A DNA stretch of 29,872 nt from Caulobacteraceae bacterium (GTDB lineage Bacteria > Pseudomonadota > Alphaproteobacteria > Caulobacterales > Caulobacteraceae). A model generated the notes under the pieces. The model did no database searches. It was not told the origin of the DNA and saw only the letters and a list, made by a program, of their open reading frames with translations. The stretch is taken from assembly GCA_947501315.1 (NCBI GenBank), contig CANMXH010000003.1, positions 1-29,872 of the forward strand. Reading direction: 5' to 3'. Each line of letters starts with the position of its first letter. The stretch's first letter is position 1. Shown here piece by piece: positions 1 through 8,334 of the stretch. A program made the position numbers and the translations under genes.

Positions 1-980
1 AGAATCTGCGGCAGGCTGTGCAGGGTCAGGCCGATACGGTGGTCGGTCACCCGACCCTGCGGGAAATTATAGGTGCGGATACGTTCCGACCGGTCGCCGG
101 AGCCGACCTGGGATTTGCGCGAGTCGGAGCGGGCGTCGTCCTTCATCTGACGCTGCATGTCATAGAGGCGGACGCGCAGGTTCTTCATCGCCTTGTCGCG
201 GTTGACGTGCTGCGACTTCTCCGAGGACGTCACCACAATCCCCGAGGGGAAGTGGGTGATGCGGACGGCGGAATCGGTCTTGTTGACGTGCTGACCGCCC
301 GAGCCGGAGGCGCGGAAGGTGTCGATGCGGATGTCCTTGTCCTGGATATCGATCTCGACATCCTCGACCTCGGGCAGGACGGCAACCGTCGCGGCCGAGG
401 TGTGGATCCGGCCGCCGGCCTCGGTGGTCGGAACCCGCTGGACGCGGTGGACGCCGCTCTCGAACTTCAGCCGGCCGAAGACGCCGTCCCCCGTGACCGT
501 AGCGATGATCTCCTTGTAGCCGCCGGCGTCGCCCTCGGTCGCCGAGTCCAGCTCGACCTTCCAGCCGCGGGTCGAGGCGTAGCGGGAGTACATGCGGAAC
601 AGGTCGCCAGCGAACAGGGCCGCCTCGTCGCCGCCGGTGCCGGCGCGGACTTCCAGCACGGCCGAAGCGTTCTCGTCGGCGTCGCGCGGGGCCAGCAGCA
701 GGGCCACATCGCGCTCCATGTCGGGCAGCCGGTCCCTGAGCGCCTGCAGTTCGTCGGCGGCCATTTCGGCCATCTCGGGGTCCGCCGCCATGACTTCGAG
801 ATCGGCCATCTCGGCCCGGGTCCTCGCCAGCGCCATGACGGCATCGGCGACGGGCTTCATTTCCGCATGTTCCCTGGACAGGCGGACGATCTCCTGGCCG
901 TCGCTGGCCGCACCCATCCGCGCCTCCACCTGGTGGAAACGGTCGAGCACCTGATCGAGCCGGGCCTGGGGCAGTCGCAA
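1..980 (-). CDS. prfA: Peptide chain release factor 1 (3' end beyond window)
   Basis: RF1 recognises UAA and UAG stop codons in the ribosomal A site and triggers release of the finished protein. Reading the minus strand from 980 gives 326 residues, and the family is about 356 long, so roughly 30 C-terminal residues lie outside the window. The peptidyl-hydrolase motif GGQ is at residues 228-230, in the context GSGGQHVNKTDSAVRIT. The stop-codon-reading P-x-T motif appears as PTT at 184-186, and GTGGDEAALFAGDLFRM marks the domain before it. The start is TTG at 980-978. The frame is closed by TGA at 998-996, no ATG or GTG lies between, and an AAGAGG Shine-Dalgarno sits about 10 nt upstream. It is the last visible gene of the lysC-ptsP-rodZ-ispG minus-strand series. 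The family call is very secure; the rare TTG start is well supported but inferred. Confidence 0.96.
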   Translation of the reverse strand, partial: MRLPQARLDQVLDRFHQVEARMGAASDGQEIVRLSREHAEMKPVADAVMALARTRAEMADLEVMAADPEMAEMAADELQALRDRLPDMERDVALLLAPRDADENASAVLEVRAGTGGDEAALFAGDLFRMYSRYASTRGWKVELDSATEGDAGGYKEIIATVTGDGVFGRLKFESGVHRVQRVPTTEAGGRIHTSAATVAVLPEVEDVEIDIQDKDIRIDTFRASGSGGQHVNKTDSAVRITHFPSGIVVTSSEKSQHVNRDKAMKNLRVRLYDMQRQMKDDARSDSRKSQVGSGDRSERIRTYNFPQGRVTDHRIGLTLHSLPQI

Positions 981-1034
981 GGGGGAAGCGCCTCTTCAAA
1001 ACGGGAGGCGGTGTTTACTCCGACGGACACCGCC

Positions 1035-1061
1035 CTGTCGATGCAGGCCTGTCGATGCAGG
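1035..1061. repeat. Tandem 13-bp repeat of an imperfect palindrome upstream of prfA
   Basis: CTGTCGATGCAGG occurs twice with a 14-bp period (1035-1047 and 1049-1061). Each copy is itself partly palindromic, with CCTG/CAGG ends around a TCGA core. The pair lies in the 102-bp gap between the glutathione S-transferase stop and the prfA start. It could be an operator or a weak hairpin pair, but I know of no regulator with this site. Confidence 0.5.
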
Positions 1062-1082
1062 GGTGCGGCTGGCAGGGACGGC

Positions 1083-1679
1083 TCAGCCCGGCCGCGTGGC
1101 CCCGAAGCTCGGCCGGGCCTCCAGCGCCGCCTGCAGGGTCACCAGCCCCGGACGACCCGCCGCAAGGTCGAAATCGGGATGTCGGAAGCCGATCCAGGTC
1201 ACGGCAACGCCGGCGGTGATGACGCCGATGTCAAGCCGGGCCGGATCGGGGCGAGCGGCCTCAAGTGCGTCGAGGGCCCGACCCATGTTTTCGGTCCAGC
1301 GGCCGATCCACGACGGGGACTGTTCGCTTTCGGGGCGGCGCTTTTCCAGCACCAGCTTGACCCCCATCTCGAGCGCCTGATTGCCCAGGGTCTCGAGCCG
1401 GCGCACGCGCAGACGCTCTGCGCCGTCGGTGGGCAGGAGGCGCGGGCCGGAGCCGAGAACGTCGAGGTAGTCGCAGATCACCGGGCTGTCGCTGACCGGC
1501 AGGCCGTCCTCTGCGATCAGGGTCGGGACCTGGACCACCGGGTTTGAGGCCAGCAGTTCCGGGGCGTTGGCATAGGGGTCGACCACGATCTCCTCGATCC
1601 GGTCGATCAGCCCCTTCTCACGCGCCACAATCCGGCATTTGCGGGCAAAGGGCGACGGGACGGTGATGTAGAGTTTCAT
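1083..1679 (-). CDS. Glutathione S-transferase family protein
   Basis: A 198-residue cytosolic GST-like protein. The N-terminal thioredoxin-fold domain (about residues 1-80) opens MKLYITVPSPFARKCRIVAR. It contains the cis-proline segment VVQVPTLI and then SDSPVICDYLD, the motif that binds the gamma-glutamyl part of glutathione. The rest is the all-helical C-terminal domain. The frame stays open to 1736, but the extra 19 residues look unlike any GST N-terminus, so the ATG at 1679 is preferred. Ser8 or Ser9 in the first loop could be the catalytic hydroxyl, as in several bacterial GST classes, but the substrate cannot be told. It lies 60 bp after the decayed toxin and 102 bp before prfA. Confidence 0.88.
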   Translation of the reverse strand: MKLYITVPSPFARKCRIVAREKGLIDRIEEIVVDPYANAPELLASNPVVQVPTLIAEDGLPVSDSPVICDYLDVLGSGPRLLPTDGAERLRVRRLETLGNQALEMGVKLVLEKRRPESEQSPSWIGRWTENMGRALDALEAARPDPARLDIGVITAGVAVTWIGFRHPDFDLAAGRPGLVTLQAALEARPSFGATRPG

Positions 1680-1739
1680 AGCGGCTCTTGCGTCCTTCCG
1701 GATTTCAACGTCTTCGACAGGATGGGCGTCCGGCACCGG

Positions 1740-2015
1740 TCAGGGATAGTGCTGGCGCGCATGAAGGACCCGCAGGATGTGGATCGCGTCTTTCCGCACA
1801 ACATAGCTGTAGATGTAGTTCGGATGCACTACGGCTTCCCGGGTCCCGGGCTCCCGTCCTTCCCGATGCAGATTTGGGTGCGACGGCAGTTTCTCAACGC
1901 TGGTGCGGATCAGATTGCTGATCCTCGTCGCGCCGGCCGGGCTGCGCTGCCTGATGAAGTCGAGCATGACCCCAAGGTCCTATCCCGCGCGTCAGCTCCA
2001 GATGACCGGCAGCAT
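1740..2015 (-). pseudogene. RelE/ParE-family toxin gene with two in-frame stop codons
   Basis: From an ATG at 2015-2013 the minus strand reads MLPVIWS, TGA, RAG, TAG, DLGVMLDFIRQRSPA and continues openly to a stop at 1742-1740, 91 codons before the stop. Both ends are typical of RelE/ParE toxins: an N-terminal VIWS strand, then the D-L-x-x-x-LDFI helix, and at the C-terminus VVHPNYIYSYVV followed by ILRVLHARQHYP. The spacing between VIWS and DLGVMLDFI is exactly that of intact relatives, so codons 8 and 12 look like point nonsense mutations in one frame, not a frameshift. Only the part from the internal ATG at 1967 (75 aa) could be made as one protein, and it would lack the first strand. The ATG overlaps the antitoxin stop by one base, so the old coupling is preserved. 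Sequencing error is the main alternative. Confidence 0.82.
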
Positions 2016-2197
2016 CAAGCTTGAGGCTTGGCCTTGCCCTCGATGATGGCCTGCATTTCGGCCATGACCTGTTCATGCGGGATGCCGGAACGAGGATCAT
2101 CCAACGCCTCACGCACCTTTGTCCGGAACCAGGCATCATAGGCCTCGGCCTCTGCGGTCGAGCCAAACTCGGATTCTGTGGGATCGAGCGCGGGCAT
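2015..2197 (-). CDS. Small antitoxin of a type II toxin-antitoxin pair
   Basis: A 60-residue acidic protein whose segment TAEAEAYDAWFRTKVREAL, followed by a DDPRSGIPHEQVMAEM stretch, resembles the short RelB/ParD-like stability proteins paired with RelE/ParE toxins. In such pairs the antitoxin wraps around the toxin and often represses the shared promoter. Its TGA stop overlaps the ATG of the toxin frame by one base, the usual layout for translational coupling. The partner toxin is interrupted by two stops here, so the antitoxin may no longer have a cognate partner. It starts 43 nt downstream of the ispG stop on the same strand. No DNA-binding motif is obvious at this length. Confidence 0.75.
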   Translation of the reverse strand: MPALDPTESEFGSTAEAEAYDAWFRTKVREALDDPRSGIPHEQVMAEMQAIIEGKAKPQA

Positions 2198-2239
2198 GGA
2201 CGGAATATGCGCCCCGTCCGAAGTCGCTGCAACCGATTG

Positions 2240-3388
2240 CTACCCCAGAGCGATCACCGGCGCGGCTTCAACCGCCCGCGCCGCGTCCAGTTCGGCGGCT
2301 TTCGCCTCGACCAGTTCGACGATGTGGTCGACCATGCCGTCATTGTGCTGTTTGTGGGCCATCCTGCCGTTGACATAGACCATGCCCGAGCCGGCCCCGC
2401 CGCCGGTGAAGCCGACGTCCGTGTACAGGGCTTCACCCGGTCCGTTGACGACGCAGCCGATGATCGACAGCGACATGGGCGTGGTCACATGGGCCAGCCG
2501 CTCCTCGAGGATGCCGACGGTCTCGATGACGTTGAAGCCCTGACGCGCACAGGAGGGGCAGGCGATGATGTTCACCCCGCGGTGGCGCAGGCCCAGCGAC
2601 TTGAGGATGTCGAAGCCGACCTTGATCTCCTCGACCGGGTCGGCGGCGAGCGAGACGCGAATGGTGTCGCCGATCCCGGCCCAGAGCATGTTGCCGATGC
2701 CGATGGCGGACTTGATCGTGCCCGACCGCAGGGGACCGGCCTCGGTCACCCCGAGGTGCAGGGGGCAGTCGATGGCCTCGGCCAGCTGCTGGTAGGCCGC
2801 CACGGTCAGGAAGGGGTCGGAGGCCTTCACCGAGATCTTGAACTCGTGGAAATCGTGGTCCTGAAGGATGCGGGCGTGGTTGAGGGCGCTCTCGACCATG
2901 GCCTCGGGGCAGGGCTCGCCGTATTTTTCCAGCAGCTCCTTCTCCAGTGAGCCGGCGTTGACGCCGATCCGCATGGAGCAGCCGTGATCGCGGGCCGCCT
3001 GGATGACCTCCCGGACCCGGTCAGCCGAGCCGATATTGCCCGGATTGATGCGCAGGCAGGCGGCCCCGGCCTCGGCCGCCTCAATGCCGCGTTTATAGTG
3101 AAAATGGATGTCGGCGACCAACGGGATGCGGGACTCGCGGGCGATGGTCCGGAAGGCCGCCGTCGAGGCTTCGTCGGGGCAGGAGACCCGGACGATGTCG
3201 GCACCGGCCTCCTCCAGCTGGCGGATCTGCTCCAGCGTCGCCGCCGCGTCGGACGTCGGCGTATTGGTCATGGACTGGACGGAGATCGGCGCATCGCCGC
3301 CCACAGGCACCGATCCGACCATGATTTGGCGGCTCTTGCGGCGCTCGATGTGTCGCCAGGGACGGATGTGGGAAAGGTCAGCGCTCAT
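2240..3388 (-). CDS. ispG: 4-hydroxy-3-methylbut-2-enyl diphosphate synthase (IspG/GcpE)
   Basis: Catalyses the next-to-last step of the MEP isoprenoid pathway, reductive ring opening of ME-cPP to HMBPP, in the cytosol with a [4Fe-4S] cluster. The 382-residue length fits the two-domain bacterial form. A TIM barrel covers about residues 10-265 (SVQSMTNTPTSD, VADIHFHY, RINPGNIG, HLGVTEAGP). The cluster domain follows: Cys277 and Cys280 in ACPSCARQGF, Cys312 in GCVVNGPGE, and Glu319, the fourth ligand in characterised homologues. It lies directly downstream of the RodZ-like gene on the same strand, an adjacency also seen in Escherichia coli (rodZ-ispG). The start at 3388 has no strong Shine-Dalgarno but the N-terminus is normal. 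Confidence 0.98.
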   Translation of the reverse strand: MSADLSHIRPWRHIERRKSRQIMVGSVPVGGDAPISVQSMTNTPTSDAAATLEQIRQLEEAGADIVRVSCPDEASTAAFRTIARESRIPLVADIHFHYKRGIEAAEAGAACLRINPGNIGSADRVREVIQAARDHGCSMRIGVNAGSLEKELLEKYGEPCPEAMVESALNHARILQDHDFHEFKISVKASDPFLTVAAYQQLAEAIDCPLHLGVTEAGPLRSGTIKSAIGIGNMLWAGIGDTIRVSLAADPVEEIKVGFDILKSLGLRHRGVNIIACPSCARQGFNVIETVGILEERLAHVTTPMSLSIIGCVVNGPGEALYTDVGFTGGGAGSGMVYVNGRMAHKQHNDGMVDHIVELVEAKAAELDAARAVEAAPVIALG

Positions 3389-3443
3389 GGGCGGGCAGCA
3401 TAGGGGCTTGATTGCGGCATGGCCACGACACCCGATGCCTCAA

Positions 3444-4535
3444 TCAGCCGCCTGTCGCGGGAACCGGGGCCGTCTCGACCGCGACAGCCTCGGCCTGGGC
3501 CTGGGCCTCCGCCTGGGCGGCCTGGGTGCGGGCCACGACCTCGGCGGCGGCCTGACGGGCGAGGGTCTGGGCGCGGGCGTTGAGCTGGCTGAGCGGGGTC
3601 TGCTCAGCCGTGAGCGTGCCGCCGTGTTCGCCATTCAGATAGACGTCAAAATCGGTGAAATGACTGGATACGTCCACCACCGCCGCCACTCCGGCCGGCG
3701 CGCGCCAGGCATCTCCGGCCGCCAGCTGACGCGCGAAAAGGACCCGGCCGTCCGCCATCCTGACCACCAGACTCGCCGCCTTTCGCGCCTGGATGACCAC
3801 CTGTGAGGCACTGGCCGAAGCGCCATAGATGGCACCGCGGGGGTTGAACGCCCGCTGCACCGGCGGCGCGCCGGAGGCCGCAGCGGCAAGCGCTTCGGCC
3901 GAGGCCGGGTCGATGCCGGTCAGCTCGGCCTCGAGACCCGGCGTTATGTAAAGGGCCGGTATGGTCTGGTCCGGCGGGGCCGGGCGCGGCGCGGTAAGGC
4001 TCAGGGCCGCAGGCTGGCCGGGGACGGCCCCGAGGGTCCAGCTTTCCGGAATGGCGGTCAGGTCGGACGGCTGGGGAGCCCGCATCAGGCTGACACGCTG
4101 GAACACGTTCCAGCCGACCACGGCGATGATGAGGGCCAGGCCGGCGGCAATCAGACGCGGAGAAAAGCGACGGACCTCCTCGAAGGCCACGCCGACCGGG
4201 GCCTGAAGCGGCACGGAGGGATCGGGGCTCTCGCGCTTGAACCGCTCCACCGCCAGCTGTTCGTCCAGGCCCAGCGCGCCGGCATAGGCGCGCACATAGC
4301 CGATCGAGAAGACCCGGTTGGGCAGGGTCGAGAAATCGTTCTGTTCCAGGGCGGTCAGATAGCGCGGCGGAACGCGGGTAAGGCTGGACAGTTCTGCGAG
4401 GCAACGGCCGGAGTATTCACGGGCGATGCGCAGGCCGTCGCCCAGAGTCGCCGCATCCGTGACGGAAGGAACGACATCCTTCCAGTCTGGATGAGCCTTG
4501 AGCTCTTCGGAGATTCCCCCCGCATCCAGCGCCAT
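3444..4535 (-). CDS. RodZ-like membrane protein with N-terminal HTH domain
   Basis: Numbered from the ATG at 4535 (363 aa), a cytoplasmic HTH_25/Xre-type helix-turn-helix spans about residues 30-95 (LGDGLRIAREYSGRCLAELS, then RVPPRYLTALEQNDFSTLP). One transmembrane segment follows at about 126-143 (RLIAAGLALIIAVVGWNV). The periplasmic part ends in a beta-rich DUF4115-type region (about 280-345) and an Ala/Gln/Glu-rich tail. This is the architecture of RodZ, which links the MreB cytoskeleton to the rod-shape cell-wall machinery; the role is inferred from architecture and from position before ispG. The frame stays open up to 4673, but the extra 46 residues are unlike the family and probably leader sequence. 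Confidence 0.85.
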   Translation of the reverse strand: MALDAGGISEELKAHPDWKDVVPSVTDAATLGDGLRIAREYSGRCLAELSSLTRVPPRYLTALEQNDFSTLPNRVFSIGYVRAYAGALGLDEQLAVERFKRESPDPSVPLQAPVGVAFEEVRRFSPRLIAAGLALIIAVVGWNVFQRVSLMRAPQPSDLTAIPESWTLGAVPGQPAALSLTAPRPAPPDQTIPALYITPGLEAELTGIDPASAEALAAAASGAPPVQRAFNPRGAIYGASASASQVVIQARKAASLVVRMADGRVLFARQLAAGDAWRAPAGVAAVVDVSSHFTDFDVYLNGEHGGTLTAEQTPLSQLNARAQTLARQAAAEVVARTQAAQAEAQAQAEAVAVETAPVPATGG

Positions 4536-4661
4536 TACGCCTGACCCCACACTCGGCTGGCGCGAGGGGTGCCCCCGCGTCGCCATACTCGAACTGGCGG
4601 CCCGTACCATATCGGGATGACAGTTCCGGCCTGACCCCCCAGACCACCACGTTCCAGCTTG

Positions 4662-4690
4662 TGGATAACTCATCAGGGCCGCCCGATCAA
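4662..4690 (-). promoter_or_regulatory. Candidate sigma-70-type promoter of the RodZ-like gene, with a DnaA-box match
   Basis: On the minus strand TTGATC (4690-4685) and TATCCA (4667-4662) are separated by exactly 17 nt, about 130 nt before the ATG at 4535. The -10 element lies within TTATCCACA (4668-4660), the consensus 9-mer DnaA box. The 194-bp gap 4536-4729 holds nothing else clear apart from a small CCGAC-gt-GTCGG hairpin near 4707-4718, just after the ptsP stop. Assignment is by eye and modest. Confidence 0.35.
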
Positions 4691-4729
4691 CGATTTGTTA
4701 GCCATCCCGACGTGTCGGACCGGGACGGT

Positions 4730-6994
4730 TCAGATCGTGACGTTCAACTTCCGCGCCAGGGATTCGAGCTCACCCCGGATTGAGCCTGCAGAGGAGCCGA
4801 GCAGGTTGGCCATGCCGCGCCGGGCGGCGGTCAGGTCGGCCGACAGGATCATCCGCTTCACCGATCCGACGCCGCCCGCCGGAGCCGACAGGCGGGTGAA
4901 CCCGAGGGTCAGCAGGGCGAAGGCTTCCAGCGGCCGGCCGGCCAGTTCCCCGCAAACCGACACCGGCGTGCCGGTATCGGCGCATTTCTTCTGGATCTCG
5001 GCCAGGGCGCGCAGGGCCGGGGGAGACAGGGGGTCGTAGCGGTCGGAAACCAGCGGGTTCGTCCGGTCGGCGGCGAACATGTACTGGAACAGGTCATTGG
5101 TCCCGACCGACACGAAATCGGTCAGCGGCAGAAGCGCGTCGAGGTGCCAGAGCAACGACGGGCATTCGATCATGGCCCCGACCCGCAGCAGGGCCGGCAG
5201 TTCCCGGCCCCGCCGTTTGGCCCAGGCGCATTCGACATCGACCATTTCGCGGGCGGCGCGGAACTCGTCGACTGTGGCGATCATCGGGAACATCACCCGC
5301 AGCTCGCGGCCGGCGGCGGCGGTCAGAAGGGCCCGGAGCTGAAGCCGCAGCAGGCCGGGCCGGTCAAGACCGAGACGGATGGCACGACGGCCGAGGGCGG
5401 GATTTTCCTCCCGCTCGGTCTCCAGATAGGGCAGCACCTTGTCGCCGCCGATATCGAGGGTGCGGAAGGTGACGGGCCGGTCGCCGGCCGTGTCCAGAAC
5501 CAGCTTGTAGAGTGCGGTCTGGCTGTTCAGGCGGGGCAGTTCCTCCGAGACCATGAACTGGAATTCGGTGCGAAACAGGCCGATGCCCTCGGCACCGGTG
5601 GCGTCCAGGTTCTCCAGATCGACGGCCAGACCCGCATTGGTGAGAACGGTGATCCGGGTCCCGTCGAGGGTGACAGCAGGAACGTCTCGAAGCTTGGTGA
5701 ATTCGGCCTGGCGTGCGCTGCGGACCAGCATGCGCGACTGGACGGCGGCCAGCATGTCGGGGCGGGGACGCAGATAGGTCTCACCGGTCTCGCCGTCGAC
5801 GATGACGAGGTCGCCTTCCGACAACCGGTCGCGCAGCCCCATGATACGGCCGACACAGGGGATCTGCAGGGCACGGGCGACGATGGCGGCATGGCTGGCG
5901 GCCGAGCCCTCCTCAAGCAGGAGGCCCCGCAGCTTGTGGCGGGGATATTCCAGCAGATCGGCCGGACCGAGATTACGGGCGACAAGGATCGCATCGTCCG
6001 GCAGGTCGCGCTCGCCCGGTCTGACGCCGGCCAGGACCCGCAACAGCCGGTTCGCCAGATCCTCGAAATCGTGCAGCCGCTCCTTGATATAGGGGTCGCG
6101 GGCCTGGGCGAACCGGGCGCGGTGCTCGTTCCGGACGCGGTCAACAGCGGCCTCGGCGGTCAGGCCGGTTCGGACCGCCTCTTCAAGCGAGCGGTTCCAG
6201 CCCCGGTCGTCGGCGAACATCCGGTAGGTTTCCAGCACCTCGAACGGCAGGCCCGCGAGCTTGCCCTGACCGCCGTCAAGGATGGAATCGATATGGGCCT
6301 TGAGGCTGATCAATGCCTCGCGCAGGCGGATTTCCTCGACCTGCTGGTTCTCGGCCAGAAGATTCTCGGGCGCGACCGGAGCCTCGTGCAGGATGACGTG
6401 GCCGTAGGCGAGGCCCTCGGCGAAGCGCTGGCCCTTGAGGCGTTCGGGCCGGTGCGGCGCGACCTCGATGTCGCGCAATTCGTCCTGTGCCAGCAACTCG
6501 CCGGAGGCCACCGTCTCGGCCAGGACCATGGCGATGGTCTGGATGTCCTCGACTTCCTCGTCATCATAGCGCCGCTCGGAGCGGTTCTGGACGACGAGCA
6601 CACCGATCGCGCGGCCGCCGCGCAGCAGGGGAGCACCGAGGAAGGCGTGATAGGGGTCCTCGCCCGTCTCCGGCCGGTAGGCGAAGCTGGGGTGGGACGG
6701 GGCGTCCGACAGGCTGATGGGGGCTGCGGTGCGAGCCACCTCACCGACCAGGCCCTCGCCGGGGCGCAGGCGGGTGGTGTGGACGGCCTCGGGCTTCAGG
6801 CCCTGGGTGGCGAAGAGTTCAAGTTCGCCGGACGCGCGGCGCAGATAGATCGAACAGACCTCGGCCACCATCGACTGGGCGATGATGCGCACCACCGTAT
6901 CGAGCCGGTCCTGGGCCGGAGTCGCACCGGCCATGGCTTCGCGAATCTGGCGAAGGAGGTTCCGTGGCCCCGTCGTCAATCCGCCAACCGGCAT
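4730..6994 (-). CDS. ptsP: Nitrogen-PTS phosphoenolpyruvate-protein phosphotransferase (EI-Ntr)
   Basis: EI-Ntr takes phosphate from phosphoenolpyruvate and passes it to NPr and EIIA-Ntr, a regulatory relay sensing nitrogen state. The 754 residues give the expected order. A GAF sensor domain covers about 12-170, and an EI N-terminal domain about 190-335. The swivelling phosphohistidine domain carries His368 in EEGSAASHAAIVARALQIPC. The PEP-binding barrel follows at about 435-735, with GLFRTEF (Arg476), TLDIGGDK, SVGTNDLFQY and the catalytic Cys681 in VCGELAG. An AGGAGGGG Shine-Dalgarno precedes the ATG at 6994, which makes this start firm. It sits 50 bp downstream of lysC, a pairing I recall from other Caulobacterales. 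NPr and EIIA-Ntr genes are not in the window. Confidence 0.97.
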   Translation of the reverse strand: MPVGGLTTGPRNLLRQIREAMAGATPAQDRLDTVVRIIAQSMVAEVCSIYLRRASGELELFATQGLKPEAVHTTRLRPGEGLVGEVARTAAPISLSDAPSHPSFAYRPETGEDPYHAFLGAPLLRGGRAIGVLVVQNRSERRYDDEEVEDIQTIAMVLAETVASGELLAQDELRDIEVAPHRPERLKGQRFAEGLAYGHVILHEAPVAPENLLAENQQVEEIRLREALISLKAHIDSILDGGQGKLAGLPFEVLETYRMFADDRGWNRSLEEAVRTGLTAEAAVDRVRNEHRARFAQARDPYIKERLHDFEDLANRLLRVLAGVRPGERDLPDDAILVARNLGPADLLEYPRHKLRGLLLEEGSAASHAAIVARALQIPCVGRIMGLRDRLSEGDLVIVDGETGETYLRPRPDMLAAVQSRMLVRSARQAEFTKLRDVPAVTLDGTRITVLTNAGLAVDLENLDATGAEGIGLFRTEFQFMVSEELPRLNSQTALYKLVLDTAGDRPVTFRTLDIGGDKVLPYLETEREENPALGRRAIRLGLDRPGLLRLQLRALLTAAAGRELRVMFPMIATVDEFRAAREMVDVECAWAKRRGRELPALLRVGAMIECPSLLWHLDALLPLTDFVSVGTNDLFQYMFAADRTNPLVSDRYDPLSPPALRALAEIQKKCADTGTPVSVCGELAGRPLEAFALLTLGFTRLSAPAGGVGSVKRMILSADLTAARRGMANLLGSSAGSIRGELESLARKLNVTI

Positions 6995-7044
6995 GGCCCC
7001 TCCTGATGAACGACGCCGCAGATGGGCACCGTCCGGCTCAATTC

Positions 7045-8334
7045 CTAGACTTGCTCGAGTCCATAAGCGGCATGAAGTGCACGAACTGCCAATTCCGCAT
7101 AGGCAGCGTCGATCAATACGCTGATCTTGATCTCGGATGTCGAGATGGCCTGAAACTTCACGCCCTTGTCGGCGAGGGCCCGGAACATGGTCTGGGCCAC
7201 CCCCGCATGGCTGCGCATGCCGACGCCGACGACCGAGACCTTGGCGACATCCTCATCGACACGCAGTTCCTCGAAACCGAGCTCGGTCCGGGCGGCCCGC
7301 ATGAGGTCGGCGGCGCGGGCGGCGTCGCGGCGGCCGGTGGTAAAGGTCAGGTTGACCGCGCCCTCGCTGCGCGCCTGGCTCTGCACGATCATGTCGACAT
7401 TGACGTTGGCCCCGGCCAGCCGGGCGAAGACGTCGGCCGGTGCCTCGACCCGGTCAGACAGCCCCAGCAGGGTGATGCGGGCCTCGTCACGGCTCATGGT
7501 CACGCCCGATACGATGCGTTTTTCCACGATTTCCTCCTCGTCGCAGATCAGTGTGCCGGACTTGGCGGGCAGGATGCCGTTTTCGTCGGGTTCGATAAAG
7601 CTGGACAGCACCCGGAGCGGCACCCGTTTGGCCATGGCCAGTTCGACCGAGCGGGTCTGCAGCACCCGGGCCCCCAGCGAGGCCATTTCCAGCATCTCTT
7701 CATAGGAGATCTTCTCGAGCCGCCGCGCGCGCGATTCGATGCGGGGATCGGTCGTATAGACGCCGTCCACGTCCGTGTAGATGTCGCAAGGGCAGCTGAG
7801 GGCGGCAGCCACCGCCACCGCCGAGGTGTCAGAGCCGCCGCGGCCGAGAGTGGTGATCCGCCCCGAGCGGCTGACACCCTGGAAGCCGGGCACCACGGCG
7901 ATCTCGCCCGCGTCCATGGCGGCACCCAGAACCTCGCCGGGCACCTCCTCGATCCGGGCGCGACCGTGGGCATCATCGGTGAGGATGGGAATCTGCCAGC
8001 CCATCCAGCTGCGGGCATTCAGGCCCATGTTGCGCAGGGTCAGGGCCAGCAGGCCGGCGGTGACCTGTTCGCCCGAGGCGACGACGATGTCGTATTCATC
8101 ATCCGAAAGCTCGACCCCCTGGCCCGGCCGCCCCGCACCATCGGTCCAGGCGACCAGTTCATTGGTCTTGCCGGCCATGGCGGAGACGACCACGGCGACC
8201 TGTTTGCCCGCAGCGGCCTCTGCCGCGACGATGCGCGCGGCGCGGCGGATGCGTTCGAGGTCGCCCATGGAGGTGCCGCCGAACTTCATCACCAGTCGCG
8301 TCTTGGCTGGCCGCGTTTCGTCTGGCCGCGTCAT
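7045..8334 (-). CDS. lysC: Aspartokinase (aspartate kinase)
   Basis: Phosphorylates aspartate, the entry reaction for lysine, diaminopimelate, threonine and methionine synthesis. The 429-residue protein opens with the kinase motif VMKFGGTSMGD (Lys17), and has GRGGSDTSAVAVAAAL and YTDVDGVYTTDPR of the amino-acid kinase fold. Two C-terminal ACT domains (ITLLGLSDRVEAPADVFARL and VSVVGVGMRSHAGVAQTMFR) are the usual sites of feedback inhibition. The frame remains open far upstream into ubiG on the other strand, but ATG 8334 gives the normal N-terminus. The first codons contain a 15-bp duplication (CTGGCCGCGT at 8307-8316 and 8322-8331) that encodes TRPDE-TRPAK. ATG at codon 16 would remove this extension and remains a possible start. 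Confidence 0.97.
   Translation of the reverse strand: MTRPDETRPAKTRLVMKFGGTSMGDLERIRRAARIVAAEAAAGKQVAVVVSAMAGKTNELVAWTDGAGRPGQGVELSDDEYDIVVASGEQVTAGLLALTLRNMGLNARSWMGWQIPILTDDAHGRARIEEVPGEVLGAAMDAGEIAVVPGFQGVSRSGRITTLGRGGSDTSAVAVAAALSCPCDIYTDVDGVYTTDPRIESRARRLEKISYEEMLEMASLGARVLQTRSVELAMAKRVPLRVLSSFIEPDENGILPAKSGTLICDEEEIVEKRIVSGVTMSRDEARITLLGLSDRVEAPADVFARLAGANVNVDMIVQSQARSEGAVNLTFTTGRRDAARAADLMRAARTELGFEELRVDEDVAKVSVVGVGMRSHAGVAQTMFRALADKGVKFQAISTSEIKISVLIDAAYAELAVRALHAAYGLEQV

Noticed and set aside
18..1547. Long plus-strand open frame (509 codons) across prfA and the GST gene
   Set aside because: It is antisense to two recognised genes and encodes Gly/Arg/Ala/Asp-rich text with no family motif; GC-rich third positions keep such shadow frames open.
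4660..4668. Replication origin signal
   Set aside because: Only one DnaA box, no AT-rich unwinding stretch and no origin-linked genes nearby.
5144..7006. 620-codon plus-strand frame opposite ptsP
   Set aside because: ptsP is intact with all catalytic motifs on the minus strand; the opposite frame has shadow composition and no domain.
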